This document shows, in pieces, positions 15,586 through 26,500 of a stretch of 34,708 bases of DNA. Numbering within the stretch: the first letter of the stretch is position 1; the number at the start of each line of letters is the position of its first letter. Location: assembly GCF_900156315.1 (NCBI RefSeq), contig NZ_FTNI01000051.1, positions 1 through 34,708 on the forward strand. Direction: 5' to 3'. The DNA is from Microbispora rosea (GTDB taxonomy: Bacteria; Actinomycetota; Actinomycetes; Streptosporangiales; Streptosporangiaceae). The position numbers and the translations under genes are program-made. The notes under the pieces were generated by a model, which made no database searches, had not been told where the DNA came from, and saw only the letters and a program-made list of their open reading frames with translations.

Positions 15586-15614
15586 TTGACGCCGCCGATC
15601 GTGGCCACTAGGGT
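15586..15614 (+). promoter_or_regulatory. Rightward promoter-like pair facing the dpdD 3' end
   Basis: TTGACG (15586-15591), 17 bases, then TAGGGT (15609-15614), a good actinomycete housekeeping promoter. No gene follows on this strand, so the transcript would be non-coding and antisense to dpdD if it passes 15847. Confidence 0.4.
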
Positions 15615-15846
15615 GGCATATGTAATGTGGGCCATTTTCCATAATCTAATTGAGCCCATTGGCGGTGTGACGACTAGTGATTGTCTGTTACCTGACCATT
15701 CCACACGAAGAGTGTCCCTGCCAATGCGTAACGTGGCCAAGATTGTGTGACCATGATGGATGGTGTCACCGAAAAGAGACCAACGGTCGCTACTCTGCGT
15801 AGTTTACTGGCTAGTAGTTATACCGATTTGATATGGCTGGATGGCT

Positions 15847-17868
15847 CTAGGCCAACAACCCGTTGACGGCCGCCCTTAGGAGAGATGCGGATCCTGACCC
15901 GTCGGCGTAAGCAATCCTCGCTTTTCCGGCATTTTCGGTAATAAAGCCTGTCGCTGCATGTTTGGCGCATCGGGTGGCAAGGGTGATGAAATCCGCGTGT
16001 TGAGCCTTCTTCTTTAAGGTTGGGCTCCCGACCTTGTCATGCGATGTCAGAACCTTGAGTCCCGGGTTATGCCGCTCAAGTTCCCGGCTGGTACGTGCCA
16101 GCACTGCTTCGTCAAGCGAATAGAGCAGGATGGTGCGCCCTGAAAGAGCCGCAGTGGGTGATTCCTCGTCAGATGACGGCTCTGCGTGCTCCCACTCGAA
16201 TTGGGTACCGAGTTCTTCGGAGAGTTGCTGGGCGAAGGCGATTGTTGCGGTGTCCAGGCGGCGCTGATGGCGGTGAAGCGGTTCGAGCAAAGCTACTGCG
16301 AATCGGAGACGTGCCTCCTCATCGGGGCATGCAGCGAGCACGAGGCGGTCGGCGAAATCCATGGCTGTTGTGGCGGTCTCCGGTGACACCCACCGGTCGC
16401 AGGATTCTCTCAACTCGTCAAGCAGATCGCGATAGGCACTAGCCCCCGGCGAGGAGCGCAGGAAGATCTCACTAAGAGCGTGGATGGCGATGAGGTCGCT
16501 GTTCGACAATCTGTCGAAAGCGAGCGCGTAGGTGATCAGCTCGCGAGCGGTGCGAGGAGATGCGTCCCCATAGCCGACTGCGTCAATCAAGGGGCCGACG
16601 ATCTTCCAGACACGACTCCAGGACTCGTTGCTGAGATCGGTCAGCAGTGCAGCCAATTCCTCATCCGCATCTGCTGGGGATGGCCACCCTCGCCAGGATT
16701 CGTCGTCGATCGTTTGGGTGACATTGGGATCATCCTGTGCGACGAGTTGTAGGAGGGCTCCCCAACCGGTTGGCAGTTTGCTACTAACCTGGTCCAGATG
16801 TGCGACCGCTTTAGGGGCATCATCTGGTGAGCCCTGTCCGTGTGCGGGAGTTGTCGAGGCTAGCGCGGAGCCAGTGGAGGCGACGAGGGAAGATGCATGC
16901 TCCCAGAGAGGTCCTGGGACGGCTGATGTACGTCCCTCAGCGCTCAACGCTTGCAGCATGCGGGACAGGCCTGCAGCGTCGTTTCGACCAATGGCTGCGG
17001 TTAGGAGTACGGCGATAGCTTCGTCACCGTAGCTAAGGATGTCAGCGTGGACCGGAAGTGGGAGGCTGACGTCTTGTAGGCGATCACATGCTTCGAGAAT
17101 GTCTCCCCGATTGATGGATTCGGAGATGATTGCAGAATTGACCGCATTGAGGATTGCCTCCTTGACCGGGTGAGGAGGGTCCTGCCGAAGGATGTCACCT
17201 AGGCCGTGCAGGGAGAGCAGTTCGCGGCTTAGCCCCAGGCGGTTAAGGCGTTTGATCCTCAGATGAGCGAGATTTGTCGCTGTGATGCGTCCTTGGGCCG
17301 CGATAAGATCTAATGCAGCTTTGGATGAGGCTACTCCGCCGGCGGCGAGTGCAGCATCGAACGCTGCGATCAGACGGCCCAATGGCTGTGGGACATTCCA
17401 CATTCTCCTCGGTTGCGAACTGGCTGTTCTCTGCAGCAAGTCGAGCGCGTCACAGAGTTCTATTCGACGCTGCTTATTTGAGGTAGTACGAATCACGAAG
17501 GTGCTGTTCGCAGGTGCTAGGTCCAGGACTGCAGAGTCAACAGGATCGCTGGGGTCTAGCTCGGCAGGAAGTTCATCTCCGCCCGTGCAATACGTGGGAC
17601 CGACAAATGCCTTGAGAAGTTCTCCTGTTTGCGCTGCGTGAGCGCTGGAGTTCGCGATCACATACATTGAGAATGTGTCGCTATCTTTCGAGTAGCGTGG
17701 GAGTAAGGTCGGCACGGTGCTATCGATATGGCTCACCTTTGCGTACCGTTGCTGGATGTATGGCAGGCGGGCCACATCGTTGCCTTCGCCGAAGAAGCGA
17801 TCGAGGAAGTCTTGCGTAAGGGGACGCCGATCGTCGGGTTGCACAGCAGGCTGGGCAGGGCTACTCAC
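15847..17868 (-). CDS. dpdD: DpdD-like restriction protein
   Basis: A 673-residue protein. I place the start at the GTG at 17868, which overlaps the dpdK stop (GTGA); longer reading to 18015 would run deep into dpdK. The N-terminal part has LTQDFLDRFFGEGNDV; the middle is helical and low in recognisable motifs; the C-terminal ~100 residues (ILLYSLDEAVLARTSREL, then LTSHDKVGSPTLKKKAQHADF and CAKHAATGFI) form a Rossmann-like domain, which I associate with DpdD and some other defence proteins. In Salmonella, DpdD is needed for the restriction phenotype, not for the modification. It is the last gene of the restriction operon. No nuclease motif is visible. The assignment rests on position, size and the C-terminal domain. 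Confidence 0.65.
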   Translation of the reverse strand: MSSPAQPAVQPDDRRPLTQDFLDRFFGEGNDVARLPYIQQRYAKVSHIDSTVPTLLPRYSKDSDTFSMYVIANSSAHAAQTGELLKAFVGPTYCTGGDELPAELDPSDPVDSAVLDLAPANSTFVIRTTSNKQRRIELCDALDLLQRTASSQPRRMWNVPQPLGRLIAAFDAALAAGGVASSKAALDLIAAQGRITATNLAHLRIKRLNRLGLSRELLSLHGLGDILRQDPPHPVKEAILNAVNSAIISESINRGDILEACDRLQDVSLPLPVHADILSYGDEAIAVLLTAAIGRNDAAGLSRMLQALSAEGRTSAVPGPLWEHASSLVASTGSALASTTPAHGQGSPDDAPKAVAHLDQVSSKLPTGWGALLQLVAQDDPNVTQTIDDESWRGWPSPADADEELAALLTDLSNESWSRVWKIVGPLIDAVGYGDASPRTARELITYALAFDRLSNSDLIAIHALSEIFLRSSPGASAYRDLLDELRESCDRWVSPETATTAMDFADRLVLAACPDEEARLRFAVALLEPLHRHQRRLDTATIAFAQQLSEELGTQFEWEHAEPSSDEESPTAALSGRTILLYSLDEAVLARTSRELERHNPGLKVLTSHDKVGSPTLKKKAQHADFITLATRCAKHAATGFITENAGKARIAYADGSGSASLLRAAVNGLLA

Positions 17869-18389
17869 GTGTTGACTCCCCACTTTTCGAAGAAATCGAG
17901 GTGTGCTTGTGCTACTTCGCTCTGGTCGACCTGGTAGGTAACCGACTCCTCGTTGTCGCCCAATCCACTCACTGTGAAGTTCATGGAGCCACTGAGGATC
18001 CATTCGCGGCCGCATAGTGTTTTCTCATGAACTTTGGGGTCGAGAATTATGTGGAGGCGACCATCGTCTTGGACGCCCGCCCGCAGCCTTTCGATGAAGA
18101 TTTTGTTGTGGGCATCAGGCCGCGTAACGATGTGAATGCTGGTGCCTGCGCGCGCGAGCAGGGCCAGGATATTGGACAAGCGACATGCGCTCGGGGGGTC
18201 CTCGCCGAGTATCGAGTCGAAGGCGCCTTGAGAGTTATCAAGAACCTCAACATCTGTGATCCATCCAGAGATCAACCAGAGGTCCCCACCCGGTGAGGCT
18301 AGCTCCGACAGTAGGGCGGTGCTCAGCATGGAGTCGGCGCGTAGGCTCATTCGACTGCCTGTCCGTACTGTCCTTTTGAGGCCCGTCAT
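17865..18389 (-). CDS. dpdK: DpdK, phospholipase D-family nuclease-like protein
   Basis: A 174-residue protein with a single PLD active-site motif: His121 and Lys123 (VHEKTL), then GSMNFT with Ser135 and Asn137 (H-x-K ... G-S-x-N). One motif per chain means that two chains must pair to make an active site, as in Nuc- and BfiI-type nucleases. DpdK is the PLD component of dpd systems and contributes to restriction of unmodified DNA in Salmonella; it is the best candidate here for the DNA-cutting subunit. ATGA overlap with dpdJ upstream and GTGA overlap with dpdD downstream show strict coupling. The usual Asp of HKD is not obvious in the motif, as in several PLD nucleases. Confidence 0.85.
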   Translation of the reverse strand: MTGLKRTVRTGSRMSLRADSMLSTALLSELASPGGDLWLISGWITDVEVLDNSQGAFDSILGEDPPSACRLSNILALLARAGTSIHIVTRPDAHNKIFIERLRAGVQDDGRLHIILDPKVHEKTLCGREWILSGSMNFTVSGLGDNEESVTYQVDQSEVAQAHLDFFEKWGVNT

Positions 18390-21300
18390 TGCTCGACTTC
18401 CTGCAGTTCTACGCGAACGACCAATTCACTGCTTTCCCTGACGAGGTTCTCGATTTCACCGTAGATGCGGAGGTATCCGCGATCGATCGGTAGAGCGGGA
18501 ACCTGGGCGAGAGCGCTGGACAGCGCTGATCGTTCGGTTACCGGGCAGACCAGGTCGACAGCACCTTCTTCGGCAAGCAGTTGTTGATACTGCTTCTGCC
18601 ACTCTGCTTGTGTCACGTCGATTCGAGGGAGTTGGTCGTCGTGAGCGATGGAGATAAGCCTTCTATCGAGAAAGACTGGTTGCTCCGGGGCAACGTACGG
18701 CTGGTAGTACTCCAGATGGTGACTGCGTGCCTGGGCTCCACGCGGCCACATCATGCTGAAGGCTTGGTCGGCGCGCAGAGGTTGTTGGCTCACTTGCAGG
18801 TGACCTGAGCCAACCGCATAGGCAATGACCCTGGCATCCACCTCGAACCCAAGTTGCTCCTCCAGAAGCGTCCACTTGTTGAGGAGTTCCAGGCATGCGG
18901 CGTCGGTTCCTTGGTTGCTTCCGGGACGCAGGAGGCGGGTCGAGACAGTAGCAACCGCACTGTGACGAGGTGCTCCGTCGAGGTCCGTCCATGCCGCTCG
19001 TAGTTCACGCAAGGCCTGGTCAGCCTCGCCGGCCGAGCCTGCCGCACGTACGCGTGCCATGGCCAGAGCAGCGCGCCCATGCGGACGTTCTTCGACTACA
19101 TCCTTTAGCAGGCGGGTTACCGTCGAGTCCGTGTATTCGAACTCATTGGGCCGCAGGGCTCCACCTACGAGTGACCAGAAGCGTCGTGGATCAGCTGCGT
19201 ATGCGCGGATGAGTTGTTCGATGACTCCCAGTCCACCGATTGATGTCTCGGTCAGCCAAATGGTGTCAGATCCCTCTGAGGTAGTACTCGGGAGCACATC
19301 GACAATAAGGTCGCCCTCCTGAGCATCAGGACAGGCCTTCAGCGCCGCCGCGAGTAGTGCAGCGGCGAACGTGTCCCGGTAGGCACGTCGGGCTAACGCA
19401 TGAGTTCTCGCGGCAACGTCCTCAACGACCAGGAGTTCACCTGCCCGGTTTAGGGCTGCAATGACGTCAGGGTTTCGGCTGAGTTCCATGAGGTCATTGA
19501 CGAGGCGTGTAGTGGCTTGGCTTTCGGTGGCGCTCTCATCGCGGTAGAGCACGCCGAGGATTGTTGCGAGTTCGTCGCGCCAGGAGCCATCGGCTAGCGA
19601 CGTATGTGTTTGAGCGGGCATGCTCTTTCCAGTCACGCCTTCGAGTGAGAAGGTGGTGATATAGATCAGAGCGAGCCAGTTACGCTGGAAAATATTGGTA
19701 ATTTTGGCTAGTTGGTAATCTTCAGCAACAGTTCGGAAGAAGGCCTGCGAGCGCCATTGAGGTGAGGCGAGGTACTGCTGGACGAGGGGGAGCGTGAGGT
19801 CAAGCTGCTTGATGGACACGCCCACGCCGTCAACAGCCAGGCTGAAGCCTAGAGCTGCTCGCTTACCCTCAAACGTGTAACGGATACTGCGTCGTTCCTT
19901 CGAAATTGGGTTGTTGCGCGCTATGTCGCACTCTGCGCCATATGACATACGGCGAACCTCAACCGGGTTGCCGGCTGCGTGAGAGTAGAATCCAATGGTG
20001 AGAACCCTCGCTTTCCAGCCAGAGAGGTTGACAGCCTGAGCCTCCATCGTTGGATTACTTGAGGGCGTCACGATTTGGGTAACCCATCGTGGCGCACCCT
20101 GTGAGCGGTCTTCAATCTCAGGACCTGGCTCGCTCAGCCTCACTTGGTAGGGCCGAAGGACGACTAATCCTTCAGGGGCCTGTGCTGGGGGATACCAGGT
20201 CCCCTCGATACGATATTGAGGAACGAGATCCCTAGTAAGTTCAAGGACGTCGCCTTCTGCCGGGACGGGTAACCAGGTTCGGTGCGATTTATGCTGGTAT
20301 CCGTAGCGACGACTGACGCGACCAGGTACTGCTTCACGAAGTGCTTTGGCGATGGGTAAGCGCTCGTCGTCGCCTGTTGCGGCGAACGGAAGGTCGAGTT
20401 CCACCTCTGGAACGTTTAGTGGTTCGAAGAGTGTTCTGGTGATGAACTCGGGAAGTAATGCGCCGGCCGTGGCGCCGGGATCTTCGCGCAAAGCTCGCCA
20501 ATGACTGAGTAGGCGCCGCAATGCCGTAGGTATGACGGCAAGCATCAGCGAGCGAGGTTGTTCCCAGAGAACCGCTTGGGCCTCATCGGCGTCGATCTGG
20601 AGGGACGTTTGAAGATGGCGTGCCAGCCTGTCTTGGATGCGCTGGTCGGCAAGCAAAGCACCAAGGCGATCGAGCACCCACGTGCGAGCACTCGCGTCAG
20701 GCGGCGACTGCTGTTCGTAGGGTGCGGTGAGGAGAGTCCTGAGGTTCTGCCCCGGATGCGCTCGCTGCAGGTCGCGACCAAGCCAATCCAGTAGAGCTTG
20801 GCTGGCTTGGATCTTTAGAACGTACCTGTTGCGGATGGGTAGATTGCGAGCCGATAATTCTGGAGCGAACAGTGCCTCGTAACCCTGGTAACTGAGTCGG
20901 TCGCGTCCATAGTCGGAAAGAGTAACGATGGTGATCGGCCGGGTGCCTCGTTGACGTCCTGCGCGGCCTTTGCGTTGCAGGAAGGCCGCTGCATCATGTG
21001 GTGATTTGTGTTGGAGGACAAGTCCGACTCGAGGATCATTGAAGCCCACCTCGAGCGATGCGGTGGCAACGGTGAGATCGGCGTTGAGGTCGATGCCTGC
21101 GTCTTGAGAGGACGTGCGTCCGACCACGAGTTGCCCTGTGTGGAGGTTGCCGTCCAGACGGTGCCCGATCTTGTCCATGAGATCCCACGACTGGCCGTCT
21201 TGGTAGCGGGCATCGTGGTGAGGAAGATCAGGGGAACGGAGGCCGGCTAGGACGGCCTTCCGGCCGATGCGAGAAGCCACGTTCCCCTCGGCCTCGCGGA

Positions 21301-22864
21301 GATTGTCGTAGAAGCGGTTCGTCACGTCGAGGTCATCGGTAAACAGGAATCCTGTGGACCCATATAGGCGGGGGTCGCTTTGTGGGTCCAGCACGCGCCC
21401 GAACAGCATTGCTGTCTGGATCGAGGTCGACAGGAGGCTTGCTCCGGAGACGGGGTCCCCTCTCAGAACGATTGCATACTCCCTGCCCTCCTCCTGCATG
21501 TGGGAGGGGTGCGGTTCGACGTACTCCACCGCATCGTACGTAAGGCCGGTAAGTTCGGCGAAGAACGGCATCGCGTTCTTGAGCGTTGCGCTGAGGCCGA
21601 CGAACGTCACGCGCTTTCCGACGGCATGTTGCCATCGCCGCAGGAGTAAGGCCACCTGGGCACCGTGGGGGCCGGTGTAAGTATGGACCTCGTCCAAAAG
21701 AACGAGCGAAGGCTTGTCCTTCCCGATCCAGCCCAGCAGACGGCCCAGATAGGGGTTCGTGCTGTGGCGATTGAGCATCTCCGTCGTAGTGAAAAGCAGA
21801 TCCGGTGGTGTCCGGGAGAGCGACTGCCGGGTCAAGCCGAGTCGGCCAGAGGGGATCCTCGACGCGCAGTTGAGGCATGTCAGTTGCTCAGAATCCGAAT
21901 TGCGATCACTATTAGCCCACAGTAGATCGCCCACCGTACACGTGGGGCAAGTCAGGTAAGGGCAGATGAAGCCATCTGAACGGCGTTTCCACGCCCTCTC
22001 GCCCATCCCGGGGTTGTCGAGCGACTTCGCAGTTCGCAGGGTGTCCTTATAGAGAGCCCCGATGCGCAGCGGGCGCCGATTCTCGCTGAGAAGTGCCTGT
22101 TCGACTGACCGGGAATTGACCAGAGCTTCTCGAAGTTGGTCACGCAGTAGTTCCGTGCGTGGATATAGAGCCAGTGTGTGAACTCTGGCTTTACCACCAG
22201 GCTGGGCGGCGCTTCCCATTAGGGAGAAAGCCGGCAGGTAGAAGGCCAGGGTCTTTCCGCTGCCGGTACCCGCCCCGACGATGACGCCGGTCGAGTGCGG
22301 AGATGTGAGGGATTGCAGGATGCCCTTTGTTGCCGCTACCTGGAACGCCGAGAGATCCCTTTCACCAATCAGGGCCGTTGCGAGACGGTCCTGTACGGAG
22401 CCCCACTGTTGCGACTGTCGCAATTCGGAAAGAACCGCTTCAACTGGGATATCTCGAGTGGGGTACCGGCGGGATGCGGTGTGGAGACGGAAGTCGGCTA
22501 CGAGCTGTGGGCCCTGACACCACCAATTGGATGGCTGCTCTGCAGGGCTAGTACGCCCGTACGGTGGGAACAGTTGACGTAGATGAGACGTGAGTCGTAG
22601 TGCTTCGGCGAATCGAGTACGGTACCGGCGCGGGAGCGTCGCGGGGATTTTAAAGATCAGTGCCTGTTCATGGAGTTCGTCAAGGATGTCTTCCTCGTCG
22701 ACGTCAATCGGCGCGTGCTTGTGCGTGTCTTGAGCGTCACGTATCACCTGGAGGACTTCGTCTTCGGAGAGCGCCCCATCGGTAATGCCCCAGACGAGTA
22801 GCGGAAGTTCGAGGTCTTCAATGCTATTGAGGACGTGGTTAACAAAACCTTGGTCGAGTTGCAC
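18386..22864 (-). CDS. dpdJ: DpdJ, large DEAD/DEAH-type helicase
   Basis: A 1492-residue superfamily-2 helicase. Walker A is GAGTGSGKT (197-205), Walker B is LLDEVH (389-394), motif III is SAT (425-427), and motif VI is QRKGRAGRQRG in the second RecA-like domain. Between motifs Ia and II lies a cysteine cluster (CPYLTCPTC, then LTCLNC; Cys301, 306, 309, 330, 333) that probably binds zinc. The long C-terminal half resembles the DUF1998-type tails of helicases such as DrmA of DISARM. DpdJ probably moves along DNA in restriction. It starts at a GTG at 22864, 2 bases after the dpdI stop, and overlaps dpdK. It is the longest gene in the window and intact. Confidence 0.88.
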   Translation of the reverse strand: MQLDQGFVNHVLNSIEDLELPLLVWGITDGALSEDEVLQVIRDAQDTHKHAPIDVDEEDILDELHEQALIFKIPATLPRRYRTRFAEALRLTSHLRQLFPPYGRTSPAEQPSNWWCQGPQLVADFRLHTASRRYPTRDIPVEAVLSELRQSQQWGSVQDRLATALIGERDLSAFQVAATKGILQSLTSPHSTGVIVGAGTGSGKTLAFYLPAFSLMGSAAQPGGKARVHTLALYPRTELLRDQLREALVNSRSVEQALLSENRRPLRIGALYKDTLRTAKSLDNPGMGERAWKRRSDGFICPYLTCPTCTVGDLLWANSDRNSDSEQLTCLNCASRIPSGRLGLTRQSLSRTPPDLLFTTTEMLNRHSTNPYLGRLLGWIGKDKPSLVLLDEVHTYTGPHGAQVALLLRRWQHAVGKRVTFVGLSATLKNAMPFFAELTGLTYDAVEYVEPHPSHMQEEGREYAIVLRGDPVSGASLLSTSIQTAMLFGRVLDPQSDPRLYGSTGFLFTDDLDVTNRFYDNLREAEGNVASRIGRKAVLAGLRSPDLPHHDARYQDGQSWDLMDKIGHRLDGNLHTGQLVVGRTSSQDAGIDLNADLTVATASLEVGFNDPRVGLVLQHKSPHDAAAFLQRKGRAGRQRGTRPITIVTLSDYGRDRLSYQGYEALFAPELSARNLPIRNRYVLKIQASQALLDWLGRDLQRAHPGQNLRTLLTAPYEQQSPPDASARTWVLDRLGALLADQRIQDRLARHLQTSLQIDADEAQAVLWEQPRSLMLAVIPTALRRLLSHWRALREDPGATAGALLPEFITRTLFEPLNVPEVELDLPFAATGDDERLPIAKALREAVPGRVSRRYGYQHKSHRTWLPVPAEGDVLELTRDLVPQYRIEGTWYPPAQAPEGLVVLRPYQVRLSEPGPEIEDRSQGAPRWVTQIVTPSSNPTMEAQAVNLSGWKARVLTIGFYSHAAGNPVEVRRMSYGAECDIARNNPISKERRSIRYTFEGKRAALGFSLAVDGVGVSIKQLDLTLPLVQQYLASPQWRSQAFFRTVAEDYQLAKITNIFQRNWLALIYITTFSLEGVTGKSMPAQTHTSLADGSWRDELATILGVLYRDESATESQATTRLVNDLMELSRNPDVIAALNRAGELLVVEDVAARTHALARRAYRDTFAAALLAAALKACPDAQEGDLIVDVLPSTTSEGSDTIWLTETSIGGLGVIEQLIRAYAADPRRFWSLVGGALRPNEFEYTDSTVTRLLKDVVEERPHGRAALAMARVRAAGSAGEADQALRELRAAWTDLDGAPRHSAVATVSTRLLRPGSNQGTDAACLELLNKWTLLEEQLGFEVDARVIAYAVGSGHLQVSQQPLRADQAFSMMWPRGAQARSHHLEYYQPYVAPEQPVFLDRRLISIAHDDQLPRIDVTQAEWQKQYQQLLAEEGAVDLVCPVTERSALSSALAQVPALPIDRGYLRIYGEIENLVRESSELVVRVELQEVEQ

Positions 22865-22866
22865 TA

Positions 22867-23556
22867 CTATGCCCCCCTTCTACGCAGAGTGATCTCGTGG
22901 TCCATGGAGTATGTACGGAGAAGGGCGATCTCTTCATCCGACACCTGGTTGAGAGTGAGGCTCTGCATGCCGATTCGTTCCAGGAGTGCGATTAGAGGCC
23001 CTGGGGGGTCTTGTGCGTCAGCGAGCGTCTCGCGGATGCCTGTTAATCCTGTGATGAAGAGGCGAATGCTGCTGCTACTTATATCTGTGGAGTCTGCGAG
23101 GCTCTTTAGCCTCCTGAGCTCCTCACGAACTTGTTTCTGAAGACCGCTTTCGAGCATTATGGCCCTGCCCGTGGGTAGCAACCCGAGTTGATCGCTAGCC
23201 CAGATGCGCCAATTTCCTGCTATATCGGCAGCGATACCCTCTGTGGCGGCCTTGAGTTTCCGCGTAGCGGCGTTGAAGGCCTGATTGCTTGGCAGTCCGT
23301 CCTGTGCAGCTTTCCGGCTAAGATCCTCTCGACCTAAATCTGCGCTGGAGAGGTCGATGGTAATGCCCGTCGCCTCTTGCAAAGTCCAAGCAAGGCTGAT
23401 CTTTCGCTCCAGGGCGTTGATCGCAATGCGCAGTGCCTGCACACGCTCGCGAACATGTTGCTTCTGCTGCTCGTCTTTTTGTCCGAGATCTAGCGCACGG
23501 GAAACGCTCTGTATCCGCAGTGCTTTGTTGAGTATGGAAGAAGAGGTCTCAGTCAC
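22867..23556 (-). CDS. dpdI: DpdI-like coiled-coil protein
   Basis: A 229-residue, mostly helical protein without enzyme motifs. I place the start at the GTG at 23556 (VTETSSSILN), which overlaps the dpdH stop by 8 bases (GTGACTGA); a GTG at 23565 is also possible. A charged helix (KDEQQKQHVRERVQALRIAI) suggests a coiled coil. By position between dpdH and dpdJ and by size it corresponds to DpdI, one of the proteins tied to restriction in Salmonella. It may be a structural partner of the DpdH ATPase. The identity is by synteny; I see no diagnostic motif. Confidence 0.6.
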   Translation of the reverse strand: MTETSSSILNKALRIQSVSRALDLGQKDEQQKQHVRERVQALRIAINALERKISLAWTLQEATGITIDLSSADLGREDLSRKAAQDGLPSNQAFNAATRKLKAATEGIAADIAGNWRIWASDQLGLLPTGRAIMLESGLQKQVREELRRLKSLADSTDISSSSIRLFITGLTGIRETLADAQDPPGPLIALLERIGMQSLTLNQVSDEEIALLRTYSMDHEITLRRRGA

Positions 23557-26500
23557 CGAGATCACCTTCCTTAGTGGCGCTGAGAGAGGCCCACTGTCTA
23601 AGTAGTCCTTTGAGTTCGGCAGCGATATTGTCGTCGCCTGATGTACCGCTGCGGGCCGCTGCATCGGACAGCGCAGTATCCAGCCACTTATCGGCTGCGA
23701 TTAGAAAGTTGTGGGCGTGCTCGATTGCTGCACCGCGATCCCGGGCCGCAGCGCGCACTCGCGTTTCGATGGCATTCGGGTCATCGCCTCGGACGGACTT
23801 TTCGAGGTCATCCTCGAGTCGTGACACGATACGCCAATCAAGATCTACTGCTTTTGTATATAGATTCTCTAGGTTAGTCTTGTCGAGGCGGGAGGGGGAA
23901 AGGCCGACTTTCTCTGCTTCCTTGAGGGCCTGCATAACAGCCCCCAATGAATCGGTGCCGCTTACGCCGCGGGGAACGTGGTGGCGTAGACGTTGGAGAA
24001 CGCCGGCCATCTCGTGGATTTGCTCGTCTGCGACGTCTATCCATCCCGAGAAGTTGTTCACGGCGGGCTTCACCCATGCGGGGACGGTCGGATCCGGGTT
24101 CCATGTCCAATTGTCGGTCGCCTGCTTGAGGAGTGGCAGCACTCGTGCGGCGTCAATCATTCGCACCGCCCCGGTCCCTTGGGCGACTCCGACGCTTATG
24201 CGAAGTCGTTCGACGAGGGCAGTTCGGTGCGCCATGTGACCGGTCAGCATGCGTTGCCATTTTTGTGTACGCAGGTACTGATCCTGCCGACCCCATCCCG
24301 AGCCGTCGTGGAGGCATGCAGCGAGCAGGGAAGCTTCATCGATACCGGGCCATGCGATCCCCGCAAGCGCGGCACCGATCAGGGACGCACGAAATCCGAG
24401 TACGAGTTGTTCATCGGAGATTTCGAAGTATGTCTGGAGCCTTGACGTGACTTCATGGGTTTTGGCTTCGCTTAGGGTGGCTAGCCGCCTGACATCTGAA
24501 ACGCGGGTAATGGGTGCTCCTGCCATTGCCCTGACCCAGCTCTGGAAGGACTGACTATTGAAAGGGTTACGAGCAAATTTGATTGGCGCCTTCTCTACGC
24601 CAACGATTCGCTCACTAGCTCCGTCGATGGATACGATGGTTGCGTTGTTTGGCCAGGCGCGTTCAACTTCTGTTTTGGCTAGCTCTTTCATGAGCGGCGT
24701 TGTCCAAGGATAGCGTCTTATGATTGCGTCGTTGATCACGCCTCGGAGTTCGCGCGCGATGTCTTGAGGTAGTGGACGGTCGGCACGTGCTCCCCAATCC
24801 TCGACAGTCGCAAGTCGCTTTCTAAGCGAGGCCTTGAGTGTTTCGTCCCGTGGGCCCGGTTCGATAATAGGGGGAACGATGGGGTTTGGGGGTTGGACCC
24901 CATCGGGTAGGCGCTTAAGCCCGAAAGCAGTGAGCAGGTCAGTGTTGATGTGTCCGGAATGTGGGCCATTGCCCCAAAATTCGAGAACTCTTTTCAGGCG
25001 GTCGGCCTGCTCGGGCATAGTGCTGTCGACCGCGCTGGCTATGGATGTGGGCAATGGGTCATCGATCGCCGCTGTGCGGTATCTGTCCTTGAATCTTTCG
25101 CCGGGGAAGGTGTCCGATCGGAGTTCGTCTGTATGTTCGATCAAGATCGGGCGTAGAACGGTGCTGAGGACAGTACGGGGGACGAATGCCCATGGCTGAT
25201 CACGTGGTGCTACGGAGTGGATCATGCGGGTTAGTGCAGGCCGGTTGAATGGATAGAGGCCGTAGCCTTCCTCGCTGTGCCCAAATGCTTGGTGGCACTC
25301 AGTCCGTAGTGGGCACTCATCGCAATGGTTTGGAACCAGTTGGCCTTGAAGGCGATCCAGTTCGGTGTCTCCAACGCGGGCAGCATTCAGGTAGCGACCT
25401 ACGAACGAGGCGATCTGCTCCGTCCCGTCGTCTTCATTATTGAAGACGCGGTCCAGGTCGTAGACATAGCCCGATGTTGCTGCGGCGACACGACTCATCA
25501 CCGTCTCAGGCAGATCTCTGAAGTAACCTGTTGTAACCGCCATCAACGTGCGCATCGGGGCGTACCGTGTAGTGCCCTCTCGGGTTGCTGACTCTGTGAG
25601 TGCTTCGAGCAGTTCGCCCTGTACGCCCTGGATCAGCGCGAAGTCTTCGATGAGGAGAATGATCTCCTTCTTTTTCTCCGCATATCCTTGGCGCACTTGC
25701 AGCATGGCCTGAAGCAGTCGGCCGACTCCAAGGTTGGATGCGCTGCGAACTGCGCTTTCGAGTGACTGATTGAGCAGGTCGACTGCGGCGTGTTGAAGCT
25801 CAGGACGCGTAAGCAACATCTGGAGGAGTCGCTGCGAGATCTGCGCTGCCTGCTTCACGTCCTGAAGGCTGAGAGGAAGGTCTTCGACTGTGAATCCTGG
25901 AGGACGTTCAGCGGAACTTGCTCCACGGTCACGCAGAAGTTGTGAAGCCAACTGGGGGACGTACCTGCCCGGGGCAAGCATGTGTTCTTGGATATAGGGA
26001 TCTTGGAGAATCGATGCAAGGCCCCTCGGGCCGGCCAGGACGCGAGTGGCGGCGCCAGGGAGGTCGTTTGGTGTTGTGGCCGCGAGAGTCTCGTTGAGGG
26101 CGTTTATCAGTCGACGGGCGAGTTTTTCTTCGGTTGTTCCGCTACTGAAGGACCGTACTTCGGACCTTAGTTTCTCTAGCGATTCATCCTCGAGCCCTTC
26201 GAGGAGTGCTTCTATAACTGCTTTGAGGCTGGTCTGCGACTTTTCGAGATAGATGACCTTGTATTTTCCGGTGGAGGTCGCATTATCGGCGATCTTTTCT
26301 CGGACCCATCGGACGAGATGGGACTTTCCGGAGCCTGAGTCCCCTACGACCGGCATGAGGAGCGTGCCTGTGCTCGATCTCCGTTTGAGGAAATCGTTGA
26401 GTACTGCCATTTCATCGGTCCATTTATCCGGCACGGGAGAGAGTGAGCGACCTTGGATTCGTGCCTGTCGAATACGGAGAGGCGCGTGTGTGGCCAGGAA

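Larger units (their letters stand above)
15258..15846. other. AT-richer gap between the convergent operons
   Basis: About 590 bases with visibly lower GC than the surroundings and no convincing gene. A 60-codon frame at 15558-15740 on the minus strand has no ribosome-binding site or family resemblance. Two promoter-like pairs are present: one leftward (15399-15427) and one rightward (15586-15614). The rightward one would give a short transcript running into dpdD from its 3' end. The stretch could hold a small RNA; I cannot define its ends. Confidence 0.45.

Noticed and set aside
15558..15740. 60-codon minus-strand frame in the gap between the operons
   Set aside because: No ribosome-binding site, no resemblance to known proteins, and AT-rich codons unlike neighbouring genes.
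15847..18015. Longer DpdD start at 18015
   Set aside because: It would overlap dpdK by about 150 bases; the GTG at 17868 overlaps the dpdK stop by 4 bases, like the other junctions of the operon.
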